Shown here piece by piece: positions 22,590-33,880 of a stretch of 64,000 bases of DNA. The stretch is from Tillus elongatus (Eukaryota > Arthropoda > Insecta > Coleoptera > Cleridae). Both the position numbers and the translations under genes were made by a program. Location of the stretch: contig OZ023262.1 in assembly GCA_964006375.1 (NCBI GenBank), forward strand, positions 54,008,366 through 54,072,365. The letters run 5' to 3'. Each line of letters begins with the position of its first letter. Positions within the stretch are counted from its first letter, which is position 1. Below the pieces are notes generated by a model, which was not told the origin of the DNA, did no database searches, and saw nothing but the letters and a program-made list of their open reading frames with translations.

Positions 22590-23490
22590 TGTGGAGAACT
22601 TGAATATTCAAGTTCTCTGTTGTATCATTCTTTATATAAGGGAAACTGTGTTAATCTATGAAGCAAAAAATTCAAACTAGCTGTTTTTTGTGGAAAACTA
22701 TGGTGTGAGTCGATCGAAATGTAACTTATAAAAGTGGTTTCCTTTCTTTGGGTGTCAAATCCTAAAGTGTATCTTTTAAGTGACTAATACATCAAGAAAA
22801 TTTAATTTGTTATTAGTTTCTATTTCATGCGCGAATTTAAAGGAGTCAAATGTACGGCTTAATTTCGCAATAAAATGATCCATTTGTATCAAATACTGCA
22901 AAAACATCATCCAGATAACGAAACCATACTCTAGGAATAGCCATTGCCATCTGCTAGGTCTGTTTCATATCTACTCATTAAAAGGACTGTATTGAATCGG
23001 GAAAATTCACTAATGAATTGAAAAATGTTCTGATTCATGCAAATATTTGTTAAACTTATATATTATTCGCAGAACTCTTTATCTATGTTGTTCATTTTTA
23101 ACAAATGGTCTAAATACTTTAACGTTTCTTTTATGGGAATACTGGGAAACAAGGTCACATCAAACGATATTAGAACCTCGGCTTCAACCAATTAATTTTT
23201 TAAATTTTATTAACAAATCCAAGTCAATTTGAAACTAAAAAACTTTTTTGTTTGATGACCAAGCCTTGTTTGTTAACCATTTCACTATATTGTATTTTGG
23301 GAAATATATAGGTAGAACAATAGGTTTCACCGATATTCAGGTTTACGAAGAAAATAATTTTTACGAACTTCAGGATTTGAAACTCACTTTTTCCTAAATC
23401 TTTTGTAATAAGGTTAAATCTCTTTAAATTGTTTTTAACTTCGGAAATCATTTTTGGAAGAGGGTTTTTATTTAGTTTTATACGGTCCGG
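22590..23490 (-). pseudogene. Penelope-like element, reverse transcriptase part
   Basis: The reverse strand shows degraded RT blocks in order: VLISFDVTLFPSIPIKETL (first catalytic block), CMNQNIFQF, a damaged MSRYETDLADGNG region, RYLDDVFAVFDTNGS (the YxDD catalytic block), and then HEIETNNKLNFLDVLV. This is the usual Penelope order. Several frameshifts and stops are present. It continues into the nuclease part at 20938-20340 once the inserted repeat is removed. Confidence 0.75.
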
Positions 23491-23507
23491 TTTCTGTTAT
23501 ATATATA

Positions 23508-25563
23508 CAGGGTGTCCCACGTCGAGTAATGTATTAGATTATTTCCGAAAATATACATCTTTGACTGCTGAAAATTTGTATACGGGGGTTTCCAAAGATG
23601 CTCTATTTAATGGAAATATTTGCGGTTTACCAAAAAAGAAAGGCAAATTCAGGAGCATGTCTAAAATCTCTATGAATTCCAAGAGTGCTATGTGATGTTT
23701 GACATTTTCACGTTTATTGTTAGTTTTATATTTCTGTCATCACACAACGTGTGTTATTTTGTCTTTGTTGTCTGAACTAACAGGAATTCTACGTTATAAT
23801 GGATAATGCCAGCTATTCAAACGAGCAATTGCTGAATTTATTTTATTTTCATGGAGAGTGCAACAGAGTGGTTAGCAGAACATGTCGGCTGTTTAATGAT
23901 AGGTATCCCGAGTCCTCGCCAATGTCTGCGTTGAAATTCAGACGTTATGAAACTAATTTCTTGAGAACGGGAGGTTGCACGAATAAACAAACATCAAGAC
24001 CAGTTCCAGTTACAGAAGACGAAGACACACAAATTTCTGTGTTGTCTTATTTCGAAGCTCATCCAAAGGCGTCAATACGTTCAGCAGAACATGACATAAA
24101 CATAGCACGTTCCTCCATACAGAGAATATTGTCCAAGTATAAAATGAATAATTATAAATTTATAAGTGTACTAGCTCTCGAACCGAACGACCCAGCCCAC
24201 TGAATTGAATTTTGTCACAGTCTCCTTGAAAGACACCGCAATGATCCTTTATTTCTGAAAAGCATAATTTGGACCAACAAAACAAAGATGTCCCATGAAG
24301 GAAGATTTAACAGACATAATATTCACTACTGGGCTCAAGACAATCCTCATGTCAAAAGAGAACGCTGTTTTCAGAGAAAATTCAGCTTCAACTTGTTTGC
24401 TCTTCTGATGGATGATAAAATATCGTACTGCATTTACGATAATAATCTGACAGCTGTACAATACCTAGACATTTTGCGAACCACGGTCTCTGATTTCTTG
24501 GACAATTTACCACTTACTGCGTAAGTGAATTGTTGGTATCAACTAGATGGGGCTTCTGCGCATTATTCAGCAGAGGCGAGGAGCTTTTTAAATGATGAAT
24601 TCGGAGAGAGGTGGATGGGACGCGGCGGAACATACAATTGGCCCCCACAGTCGCTTGACCTCACTCCTCTGGATTTTTGCCTATGGAGTAAACTGAAATC
24701 AGATGTTTATGCGACTCCAGTCAACACTAGGGAAGAACTTGAAGATAGAGTCCGTAATTGTTTGGATAATATTGATTCCGCAGAAATACGACGTACAACA
24801 AGTGAAGGAGTTGTAATATTCTTAGAGCGATGCATTAGTGCGAATGGTAAACAATTTGAATAATATCAATCATGAGTTTCTTAGCTAGTCATCATTTTCA
24901 ACTTTCAATACTTTTGTTTTTTCTCTGTTATTTGTTGAAATTTCATAAATATATTTTTTTGTAAACCGGAAATATCTCGACAATTATCAACTTTAGGTAT
25001 AGATAATGCTAATACAGTTTGAAAGAGAATTATCTGCTCTATTCAATGAGAAGATAATATACAGGGTGTTCCATTTGAAATAAATGAGTTATTTTTTGTT
25101 TAAAGCACACCAAATTCTAATACATCCTACAAAACACCCTGTATATGAAACACTTTTTTCTCACAATCTTGTCTAAGCTTAATGGCCTTGGAACGTGTCT
25201 GACAAATTAAACAATTTTCAGCATCCTCACACGATACGAAAACACCTTCATTAAGTCAGCCTCCCCTTGAACGGAATTCTCAAATAAATTGACATAACTC
25301 GAAAACAGTTGAAGATAGGGAGAGCATACTCTAATAACTTTTAACCTAAAATTAGATGAGTATTTTAAAAATGCAATAATATATATGATGTTCTATATGA
25401 AATAACGATGTTTATATCTATTTGCGGTGTAACCGGAAGTCCGACATTTTGGAATATATTTCCGTTAAATAGAGTATCTTCGGAAACCCTCGTATACAAA
25501 TTTTCAGCACTCAAAAATGTATATGTTCGGAAATAATCTAATACATTTTTCGACGTGGGACAC

Positions 25564-25566
<3 letters not shown>
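23508..25566 (+). mobile_element. mariner C (DD41D type), dead copy
   Basis: The left end cagggtgtcccacgtcg and right end cgacgtgggacacctg face each other between TA dinucleotides. The right arm is about 610 bases (about 24955-25566). The left arm keeps only about its outer 113 bases and a short inner piece; about 470 bases present in sibling copy D are deleted at about 23620. The right flank is a TA microsatellite. Confidence 0.88.
23799..24863 (+). pseudogene. mariner C transposase, two stops
   Basis: One frame from ATG at 23799 carries the DUF4817-type N-terminus (SYSNEQLLNLFYFHGECN), the second DNA-binding helix (IARSSIQRILSKYKMNN) and the core. Stops occur near 24201 and 24522. The first metal ligand is lost (WTNKTK, where sibling D has WIDETK). 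YQLDGASAH and LTPLDFCLWS keep the second and third, 41 residues apart. It has decayed by point mutation, without frameshift. Confidence 0.85.

Positions 25567-25657
<91 letters not shown>
25567..25657. repeat. (TA)n microsatellite
   Basis: Starts immediately at the right end of mariner C. Confidence 0.95.
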
Positions 25658-25659
<2 letters not shown>

Positions 25660-27004
25660 CAGGAGAAAAAGAGTTTTGGAATTACATTTCCCATAAAACG
25701 AAATAATAATTTTTCAAATCCACCGACAGGTTAAAAAATGCTGTCGCATTTTACAGGTGCATCTTCCCTATCCCATCCTTTGAAATGCTTTGATCAAACT
25801 CTACTTACCATCGATTAATGCCCTTGGTACCCCCAGAAGATGTACCAAATTTAGTTTTTATAAGTTGAAGTATTACTGAGATATTGATTTTTTTTGGAAA
25901 CTTGAAACCGCAATTCTAATGCCTATAACTTCTTATGTGTGCAACTTAGTATGGAGCTAAGTTACATTAAATCACCATATTTTAGGTTCCCCTACGCCCT
26001 ACATGCCCCTACTCCCTACTCTGTGTCGGTTCTTATGCGAAACATCCTCTATTATGAGTTAAATTTCGTAAAAACAAATTGACGAGTTATTTGCATTTTT
26101 GTATGGAAAACTTGATTCTCAGAACTGGACAACGAACTTAGCTTTCGAGATGAATTTTCCAGTATAATGATAAAAACCGCAGGTTTGTAGTTGTTTTAAT
26201 GTTTTAACAAATTCGCGACGTTTGAATTTTTAAAACAATTTATTTAATACTTTAAACAATCAATACTGAGTTACCTAATACAAAAATGAATAATACAAAC
26301 TAATGATAAATGTAACTATCAACATACATGTGATCTAAAGTCTAGCACGCGATGTGCAGAGTCTAACTACTCGGAACAAGAATGAACGGTCGTATCTTTG
26401 TGAGCAGCCTATTTATACACTACACTCCAGGCGTGGCACTATTGTCCCTGGGTGTAACAAAGGATCTGCTGATGTAGATTCTCACAGTGATATTCCGTCC
26501 AACTTGCTTGTCTGAGCCTGCATACTTGTGGTCTCCTCTAAGTCTACTGCTGACTCGACGGTTCTTACTGTGGGAAGGCAACTTTGTATTATAATGGGCC
26601 ATTGTTTGGGCTCCATTTATCTCGCGTTCAAAACTTTTAAACCGAAGTTTCGTGACAAACTTTTTTTCGGAAAACTTTTTTCAGCGAATTTTTGTAAAAT
26701 ATCGTTATAGCAAATTTGTCTAAGAAAAATTGTCTCGGCGAATTTCCGTAAAAAAGTTTCTAAGTTATGTTATTTCGTGGGAAGATATTTAAAAAAAATA
26801 TATACTGAAAATTCGCTACTGTCTGGCTGCATCTAGATTAAAAATTTTAAATCGTTGTTATATTATGCTGGATATTTTATTCAGCGTAGGTTAGGTTGGA
26901 TTAGGTTTTATGGTGAGTGGGTTCATATAGTCCCTCTACTGTAAGCTTTTTTCTATGGTTGCTCACATTCAACCTAAGAACCGTTTTTTTTAAAATTATT
27001 TTAG
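25658..27004. other. unclassified end of intron 2
   Basis: About 1.35 kb with no gene, inverted-repeat element or tandem array that I can support. A weak gcgaattt ... gtaaaa motif near 26690-26760 and cattcgctactgtctggctgc-like sequence near 26815 may be an eroded composite-repeat end. A pyrimidine-rich stretch ending ttattttag precedes exon 3. Confidence 0.4.
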
Positions 27005-27204
27005 TCTATTCATGCGACCAGCGATCTAAGCGTACGAATTCTGGGCGGAGATGCATCGACTGCTGGTGTTCAATTAGGTTTCTGTGTTCCAAATGGGTGC
27101 GAAGCTCAGCATATGTCCATTGAACCTTACTTAATATTTCACGAAAACTTGTGTCGATCAAAAGAAGGCAAGGAGACTTTATCTGCCGGAGCATGCGCAG
27201 CTAT
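27005..27204 (+). CDS. nrf-6: NRF6-like acyltransferase, exon 3 (NRF domain, cysteine block)
   Basis: The acceptor is attattttag before 27005, phase 0. The peptide has the NRF cysteine signature LGFCVPNGCEAQH, comparable to the GVCVPSSC-type block of insect relatives. It continues with NLCRSKEGK and SAGACAA, so four conserved cysteines fall in this exon. Donor gctat/gtaagtc after 27204, phase 2. The split codon is completed at exon 4, where the last residues run straight into the first transmembrane helix, as is usual for the family. Confidence 0.85.
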
Positions 27205-27361
27205 GTAAGTCAAATTTTATTTTTACATAATTTTTACTTGATTATATGGTCCTAACAAGGTATACACGTAAAATTTCCACCCAAAAGTTAGGCTCAAAAT
27301 TTGGGTAAGTGTGAGTTGTATTTTTCACACAGTGTGACAAGTATTTTAAGGGTATTATTAC

Positions 27362-30090
27362 TAGTGGCGTGCAAGGGAAGCATTGCTTCCCTTAAAATAA
27401 CGACTACATACCTACTAAAAAATAATTTATATTAAACCCCAATATTTAAAACCTCCTTTGTATTTTAAATATTAAATTTCAAATTCTGAAACTAATTTAA
27501 TTATTAAAAATTTTAATTCGCAAGCTCACACACATAAATATTTATTATGCATCATACTGTACTTGTTTGTATATGCGCTCTTAGCGCAAGGACATCGTCG
27601 CAGTAAATGCTACCGCCAACAACCTATTCCTACGGGTGGACGAGTGGATGCAATGCCTTCAATTAAATACATGTAGTCAGCAGACCACGCTCGCTCGCTC
27701 GACGTGTGTACGTGTATTTTTAGAACGTATTTTACCGGGAAGAGCCGCTACACACAGAAAGAGAATGTCTCGCATTACTTCGCATATATAAGCAGTCGGC
27801 CAAGTTAAATACATTGGCATTTTACGAGTATTAATATGGCTACAAGTTCATCAGCTTTTAACAGCGGCGTCGGTGGTGATTTCCAAACTTTACAAACAAG
27901 TGATAATAATAACTGTGATTGTGTGGTGTGTGTTTTGATGACCAAAGGATTTTCAACTTTACAGTTTGCTGAGAAACTTGCTATTATTAATAAAGGTAGG
28001 CCAAAACCTACTCTAAAAAACTTAAATATAAGAATTAAAACATGTAATCGACATTTCAACGCCGAAAAAACTTATAAACAATATGAATGGTTAACGGGTT
28101 GTGAAATCAGGAATAAACAGTTTTGTTGGCCTTGTAGTCTATTTGTGACTGAAAAGGGGGTGTGGAATAAAAGTGGCTTTTCCGACTTGAATAATCTACA
28201 TAAAGTAGTAAAAAGACATGTTATGTCTAAAGCGCATTTACAGAGCATTTTAAAATTAAGTGTCTTTAGAAAAGCGCGAATTGAACACGCCGTTGACAAG
28301 CAGATAGAAATTAGTCATCGCCAACACAATGAATTGGTTGATAAAAACAGAAACATATTAAAAAGACTTATCGATGTTGTGTGTTTTCTTGGTCAGCATG
28401 AATTGGGCTTCAGAGGTCATGACGAAAAAACTACATCTGCAAATAGAGGAAACTTTCAAGACCTAGTTTCTTTAATAGCCAAGTACGACATTTGTTTAAA
28501 AAATCACTTGGAACAGTCTAACGTTTTTCGCGGGACATCAAATCGCATTCAGAATGACTTAATTTCGGCCGCTGCCACTATTATTTTGAACAGAATTAAA
28601 TCGGAAATTAAACAGTCTAGTTTCATTGCTATTGTTCTAGATGAAACAACCGATGTAACTAATTTTAGTCAACTATCTGTAGTAATACGCTACGTAAAAA
28701 TGGATGGGAGTGTACAAGAAAGATTTTTAGGCTTTAAAAATGTGACAGAATATCTCTATATAAAATTGTGCTTAATATTATGAAAGATATTGAGGAGGCT
28801 GATAATAAATTAATTGCCCAAAGCTATGATGGGGCTGCTGTTATGGCCGGACATTTAGGAGGTCTTCAAGCTAAAGTGCGGGAAACGTTCTCCAGTGCTT
28901 TATTTGTACACTGTTTTGCTCATAAATTAAATTTAATTTTATCCCAATCTATAAATCATATTAAAGAATGTAAAGTGTTTTTTGCTACCCTAAGTGGAAT
29001 GGCTGCTTTTTTTCCAAATCTACGAAGCGCACACAAGCCTTAGACTCAATTGTTAAAAAACGTTTACCCAAAGTAGCTGCAACCCGATGGAACTACAACG
29101 GCAGGCTTGTGTTAACTATATTTGAACAGCGTGAATCGTTAATTGAACTTTTTGAAAATAATATGGAAAATAGCAAAAATTGGGACGCAGAAACAATAAA
29201 TAGTTCTAGAGGATTTTTGGATGGTTTGAAAAGAGACTTTAATTTTAATTTTTTACTTAATATATTTTCGGAAATATTTCCGTTTTCAGATAATGTATTT
29301 AACATATTGCAATGTAAAACAAATGACATTGGTTTTTGCCTGAAAAAAATTAGTGAATTTAAATCCATTATAATTCAAAAAAGGAATTAATTTGATAAGT
29401 TCTGGGAAAAAACAAATAAATTAGGAGAAGTGGAGCCACGAAGAAAAATTCTGCGCACTGATAATGTGGGAGACCTTCAAACTTCTTATCGCCGCCTTTT
29501 CTACGAAATTATAGATCAAATTCAGCAGCAAATTAACTGCAGATTTGATCATCTCAGTGACCTGAAATTTCTTGAATTGTGTAATTTTGGAGGATTTAAA
29601 GGGATACCTTTCCCAGAAGATTCATTCAAATCATTATTCCACCACTATGGACATTATTTTGACAAAGCCTTATTACGATCAGAACTTACAGTCATTTATG
29701 AAACTGATGTTATTGACACAAAAACTAACGCGAGTGAACTTTTAACTTTCTTAAAACAATCAAAATTGGAAAATGCATATTCTGAAGTGTTCAAATTATG
29801 TGAATTAGTATTAACAATTCCTGCTACTAGTGCATCTGTAGAACGAAATTTTTCTACATTGAAACGTATCAAGAGTTTTGTCAGGAATTCAACAGGACAG
29901 GAAAGACTTTCTCAAATTTCAATTTTGTCAATTGAAAATAACCTCGTCCAGGAAATGTCCCAGAATCCACAGTTTTATGATGACATTATTGACGAATTTG
30001 CTAAAAACGACAGAAGAATTGAGTTACACTACAAATAGGTAAGTTGCTGAGAATTGCTTCCCTTATTTAAAATGTCACCGCACGCCCCTG
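27362..30090 (+). mobile_element. hAT element (ZMYM1-like transposase) with 8-bp TSD
   Basis: Perfect 8-bp target duplication attattac at 27354-27361 and 30091-30098. Termini tagtggcgtgc and the complement of the right end caggggcgtgc match, apart from a first-base change and one internal base. A 21-base palindrome (aagggaagc att gcttccctt) lies at 27373-27393 just inside the left end, and half of it (ttgcttccctt) recurs near the right end. Total 2729 bp, inserted in intron 3, 157 bp after exon 3. Confidence 0.9.
27836..30038 (+). pseudogene. hAT transposase, ZMYM1/TTF zinc-finger type, frameshifted
   Basis: The N-terminal part reads a TTF-like zinc finger (CNRHFNAEKTYKQYEWL, KQFCWPCSLF, HVMSKAHLQS). 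The core follows (GFRGHDEKTTSANRGNFQ, FIAIVLDETTDVTNFSQL). After a shift at about 28747 come KLIAQSYDGAAVMAGH and VHCFAHKLNLILSQS. After another shift near 29040 come TRWNYNGRLV and the C-terminal dimerisation domain ATSASVERNFSTLKRIKS. A further stop lies near 29390. The domain set is nearly complete, so the copy is young but not functional as it stands. Domesticated ZMYM1-like proteins share this architecture, but the TSD and termini show a transposon. Confidence 0.88.
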
Positions 30091-30179
30091 ATTATTACGG
30101 GAGTAATTTAAATAACAGTGAGGTAAATTTATCTTTTTTTATGTAAATACGAGAAAAGCGTTTAGCTTTATCGCTTTCA

Positions 30180-30400
30180 GTGAATTTTAGTACAACAAAA
30201 TCACTAATGTTGAGATCGAGACTTCTGAACTTTGTAAATATTTTTTCAAATGAGCGCGAACCAGCCCCCTTATAACATATCCAGTGTCAGTTACAGTTAT
30301 TATATGTTTTATAATTTTATATCAATATATTTTTGTATCTCCTGAAACAACAGAGCTATCGCAACCAAATCTGGTGCGCAGGTTTATATTATAAAATGTA
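30180..30400 (+). repeat. TA-core composite repeat, 5' fragment
   Basis: The palindrome cagtgaattttag ... aaaatcactaatg, then gagcgcgaacc and atatccagtgtcagtt. Here the core position holds only a short AT stretch and no long TA tract, followed by tatctcctgaaacaac and gcaaccaaatctgg. This may show the state before microsatellite growth. Confidence 0.65.
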
Positions 30401-30403
30401 TGC

Positions 30404-30845
30404 TATACAGTGTGTCCCAAATTGGAGTGTATTGCTATCTCCATTATTATTAGAGATAGGGAGACGGTTGAATTAGCAATGTTTTGTAGAATGTCATGCT
30501 TGTTCCAAATATGGCTTGCATTTTGCCCTGCCTTTTTTCGTTTTAGAGTTATTTTTCACCGACAATAGGCATGGATACAAAATGATAATGTTTTGTATCC
30601 TCCCTACTATGTCGAAAACCATAACTATTGGACAATTGATAGTCCCTTTATTAATCTTATTCTTAAAGGGGTAGACATTGCTCCAATTCAATCCATAGCA
30701 GGTGGTAGTGGAATTTTCCTTTACGTAATAGTAAAGGATTATTTTCACGCCCGAGGAGGTACCACCCCATACATCAAGGGGCCGGTGAAGTCCCAACGGA
30801 CGTTTCCGGTTCTGGTGTATGAGTCGGTTTCCCTTATAAACAAAA
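30404..30845. other. unassigned 5' flank of LINE
   Basis: It starts with cagtgtgtcccaaattgg after a TA, which resembles a mariner-type terminus without a visible partner. The LINE 5' UTR probably begins within this stretch, but I cannot fix the boundary. Confidence 0.4.
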
Positions 30846-33806
30846 ATGATGATGGCTCCTCCTTGTACAAAATATTCCGGAGGCAAAATACCCCTCCATT
30901 CGGATCTCCGGGAGAGGGGTGTACAGGGGGCGCCAACATCGAAATTAAACATATCCTTTTCGAATATATGTGGCCTAAATTCTAACCTGAACTCCGTCCA
31001 CCATTTCCTCCAGGCTAACAGGCCCCAACTCCTCTTCCTCACCGAAACCCAAATCAGTGCCAAAACAGCCACTAATCACCTTAATTTCCCGGGGTATGAG
31101 CTCCTTAGTTCCTTTAGATTGCATGGAGGCGTGTGCGCATACGTCCGTAGCAATCTACCCTGCACCAGACTCCCCAATTTAGAAGCTGGAAGAAAAGACA
31201 TACTATGGATAAAACTCTCTCTCAGGGCTGCAACTAAATTCATCTGCTGCATTTACCGGTCACCTTCTGACAACAACTTTGTCCAGCTCTTTGACTACCT
31301 TTCTGAAAAAACCGACTATCTGATTTCTGAATATGCTTCCTCCGAGGTCACTATTCTTCGTGACTTCAATGTCCATAATAAGGAATGGCTAGGATCTTCA
31401 AAAACCGATCCACAAGGGAGAGCAGCGGAGGCCTTTGCAATCAGCAATTCTTTAGCCAGTATGGTTCAGCAACCTACTTACTTTCCTCGTATCCCAACAC
31501 ACAGCTCAAATCCCTTGGATCTCCTTCTTACTACAAAACCTGAATGCTATAACATATCAGTCACCGCCCCCCTCGGTCGCTCAGACCACGGCATGGTCAC
31601 TGCTTCCTGCGCAATGCAACCCGACGTCACACAGTCATCACACCCACGTATCTTTTGGCACTACAACTCCGCAAACTGGGACGAAATGCGGGATTACTTT
31701 TCCTCATTTCCATGGGCGTCTGTCTGCTTCTCTCATCCTGACCCCTCTAATATCTCACAAAACGTCACCGAAATTATCCAAGCTGGCATGGAATTATTTA
31801 TTCCACGTACACAGAAAACCTCTTCAGCCACTCAAAAGCCCTGGTTCTCTAAATCCTGTGACAAGGCCAGACTTGAAAAGATTAAAGCTCACAAAACGCT
31901 TCTACACAATCCCAGTCAAGAAAATCGTCAAGCATTTAACGACGCAAGAGATCGCTATGTCCGCATTCTTTCTGAGGCAAAAAACTCGTTTAATAACCAC
32001 ATCAAAAACAAAGTCCTCTCAGGCTCCAACGGCACCAAACCCTTCTGGACTCTTGCTAAATCTATTGGGAAGAATTTCTGCAAAAGCACGTTCCCACCTC
32101 TTGTCTCAGGGGATGAAATTGTTTCTACCGCCCTGGGCAAGGCTGAACTTTTTGCTTTGTTGTTCGCCAGCAATTCTACTCTTAACCCACCTCCAAATGT
32201 TCAACCACCAACAGTGCTCAATGTCGCACATAAAATGACGGATATCATTTTCAAAACTAAAAAGGTACGAAAGATGCTCTCTTCTCTTAATACCAGGAAA
32301 GCCTCTGGCCTTGACGGTATCCCAGCAATTGTTCTCAAAAATTGCGCACCAGAACTTGCTCTTGTCCTGACTCGTCTGTTTCAGATATCTTACAATAAAG
32401 GCATATTCCCTAGTAACTGGAAAACTGCTCGAGTACAACCCATCCCCAAGAAAGGATCCAAAGCGCTTCCTAGCAACTACAGGCCTATTTCTCTCCTTTC
32501 AGTCGTCTCTAAAGTGATGGAAAAGTATATAAACACCGAATTACTAAAATTTCTTGAAAAACACAGTCTAATCCACGACAGGCAGTATGGATTCCGTCAG
32601 CGCAGATCGACTGCCGACCTCCTTTCCTTTGTCACCCATTCTTGGAACAAGTCTATGGAACTACACGGTGAATCTCAGATTGTTGCTCTAGACATATCCA
32701 AAGCATTCGACCTGGTCTGGCACGCAGCGCTGCTTAATAAACTTTCGGCCTATTGCCTACCACCAAAACTTTGTACCTGGACAGCAAATTTGCTCTCCAA
32801 CAGGAACATTTCTGTTGTTGTGAATGGCCATTCCTCTAAACTGTATCCAATTAATGCAGGAGTTCCTCAAGGTTCAGCTTTAGCCCCTACTTTGTTTCTT
32901 CTCCACATCAATGACCTCCTCTCTAGCACATCCAACCCAGTTCACAGTTACGCGGACGACAGCACCCTCCACTCAAATATACAATATTCTAAGCCTGTCT
33001 CTTTAGCCCAATTAGATGAGGATCGCAGACTCATGGAGGGTTCTGTCTCCGTGGATCTCCAAAAAATATTAGACTGGGGAAGTAGATATCTTGTACAATT
33101 CAACCCCACCAAATCTCAGTCTTGCTTTCTTTCTCATAAGAGATACACCAGCCCTAGACCCATCACAATGAACAACCAAGTTATTCAAAGTAATGAGTCG
33201 TTTTCTCTTGTTGGCATTTCTGTGGATCGAAATCTTAACTGGAACCAACATGTCACATCAATTGCAGAAGCGGCTGCTAAGAAATTAGGTTTCCTCTTCC
33301 AGGCTCGCAAATACTTTTCACCAGCTAATCTCTATACCTTATATACTTCACAAATAAGGCCAAACCTCGAATTCTGCTCCCACATCTGGGGTGCAGCTGC
33401 CGCTTCTACACTCGCTATCCTGGACTCCATTCAAAAGAGAGCTATACGTCTCATCGGTGACCCTACTCTCACCCAAAGGCTGCCATCCCTTGCCCACCGA
33501 CGTGCCGTTGGTGACCTTTCTCTCTTTTATAGATATCTGCACGGGCACTGCTCAGAGTGCTCCATAGTTCCCCCACCTGCTGCCCCCAACAGATCTACCA
33601 GGGGAACAGAGCGAATGCACCGTTTTACTGTCCAGGTGACCAGACATAGAACATCTTGTTATGCCCGCTCTTTTGTCCCGAGGACTTCCAAGTTGTGGAA
33701 TTCCTTGCCGGCACATGTTTTTCATTCTGCTCCGAAGCTCCAAACCTTCAAGTCTAGAACTAACAAGTTGCCTCTTTCCTCCTTGTCAACACCCACGGTA
33801 CGATAG
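30846..33806 (+). CDS. LINE endonuclease-reverse transcriptase polyprotein
   Basis: 986 codons without interruption. Residues about 35-250 are an apurinic-type endonuclease: ISFSNICGLNS, LTETQ with the catalytic glutamate, and RSDHG near 245. The usual GDFN motif reads RDFN (about 172-175), an unusual change at a conserved glycine. The RT domain (about 480-760) has KASGLDGIPAIVLKNC, YRPISLLSVVSKVMEKY, ALDISKAFDLVWH, GVPQGSALAPTLFLLH and YADD near residue 702. The C-terminal region has KLGFLF and LWNSLPAHVF. The first ATG is not proven as the start. The intact frame implies recent insertion. The protein would act in target-primed reverse transcription. Confidence 0.85.
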   Translation: MMMAPPCTKYSGGKIPLHSDLRERGVQGAPTSKLNISFSNICGLNSNLNSVHHFLQANRPQLLFLTETQISAKTATNHLNFPGYELLSSFRLHGGVCAYVRSNLPCTRLPNLEAGRKDILWIKLSLRAATKFICCIYRSPSDNNFVQLFDYLSEKTDYLISEYASSEVTILRDFNVHNKEWLGSSKTDPQGRAAEAFAISNSLASMVQQPTYFPRIPTHSSNPLDLLLTTKPECYNISVTAPLGRSDHGMVTASCAMQPDVTQSSHPRIFWHYNSANWDEMRDYFSSFPWASVCFSHPDPSNISQNVTEIIQAGMELFIPRTQKTSSATQKPWFSKSCDKARLEKIKAHKTLLHNPSQENRQAFNDARDRYVRILSEAKNSFNNHIKNKVLSGSNGTKPFWTLAKSIGKNFCKSTFPPLVSGDEIVSTALGKAELFALLFASNSTLNPPPNVQPPTVLNVAHKMTDIIFKTKKVRKMLSSLNTRKASGLDGIPAIVLKNCAPELALVLTRLFQISYNKGIFPSNWKTARVQPIPKKGSKALPSNYRPISLLSVVSKVMEKYINTELLKFLEKHSLIHDRQYGFRQRRSTADLLSFVTHSWNKSMELHGESQIVALDISKAFDLVWHAALLNKLSAYCLPPKLCTWTANLLSNRNISVVVNGHSSKLYPINAGVPQGSALAPTLFLLHINDLLSSTSNPVHSYADDSTLHSNIQYSKPVSLAQLDEDRRLMEGSVSVDLQKILDWGSRYLVQFNPTKSQSCFLSHKRYTSPRPITMNNQVIQSNESFSLVGISVDRNLNWNQHVTSIAEAAAKKLGFLFQARKYFSPANLYTLYTSQIRPNLEFCSHIWGAAAASTLAILDSIQKRAIRLIGDPTLTQRLPSLAHRRAVGDLSLFYRYLHGHCSECSIVPPPAAPNRSTRGTERMHRFTVQVTRHRTSCYARSFVPRTSKLWNSLPAHVFHSAPKLQTFKSRTNKLPLSSLSTPTVR

Positions 33807-33880
33807 TATTTAGGCTGTAAGCCCTCGTGGTGTGTTGTTAAAATTAAAAAAATAATTAAAAATAATAATTTGAAAACATC
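30846..33880 (+). mobile_element. near full-length CR1/L2/Jockey-group LINE
   Basis: Includes one long open frame (30846-33806), a short 3' UTR ending in tagtatttaggctgtaag ... gtggtgtgttgtt, and an A/T-rich tail up to about 33880. No ORF1 is visible, so the 5' part may be truncated. A 5'-truncated sibling lies at 6432-7603, and a more distant relative at 46175-46945. Confidence 0.85.

Noticed and set aside
26887..26910. Possible TTAGG telomere array (taggttaggttggattagg)
   Set aside because: Only two irregular units; could be chance in an AT-rich intron.
27836..28783. Domesticated ZMYM1-like host gene
   Set aside because: Terminal repeats, an 8-bp target duplication and frameshifts show a decaying hAT transposon, not a conserved host gene.
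30494..31072. Reverse-strand open frame of 192 codons
   Set aside because: Shadow of the LINE coding strand. It has no family motif and extends into the LINE endonuclease region.
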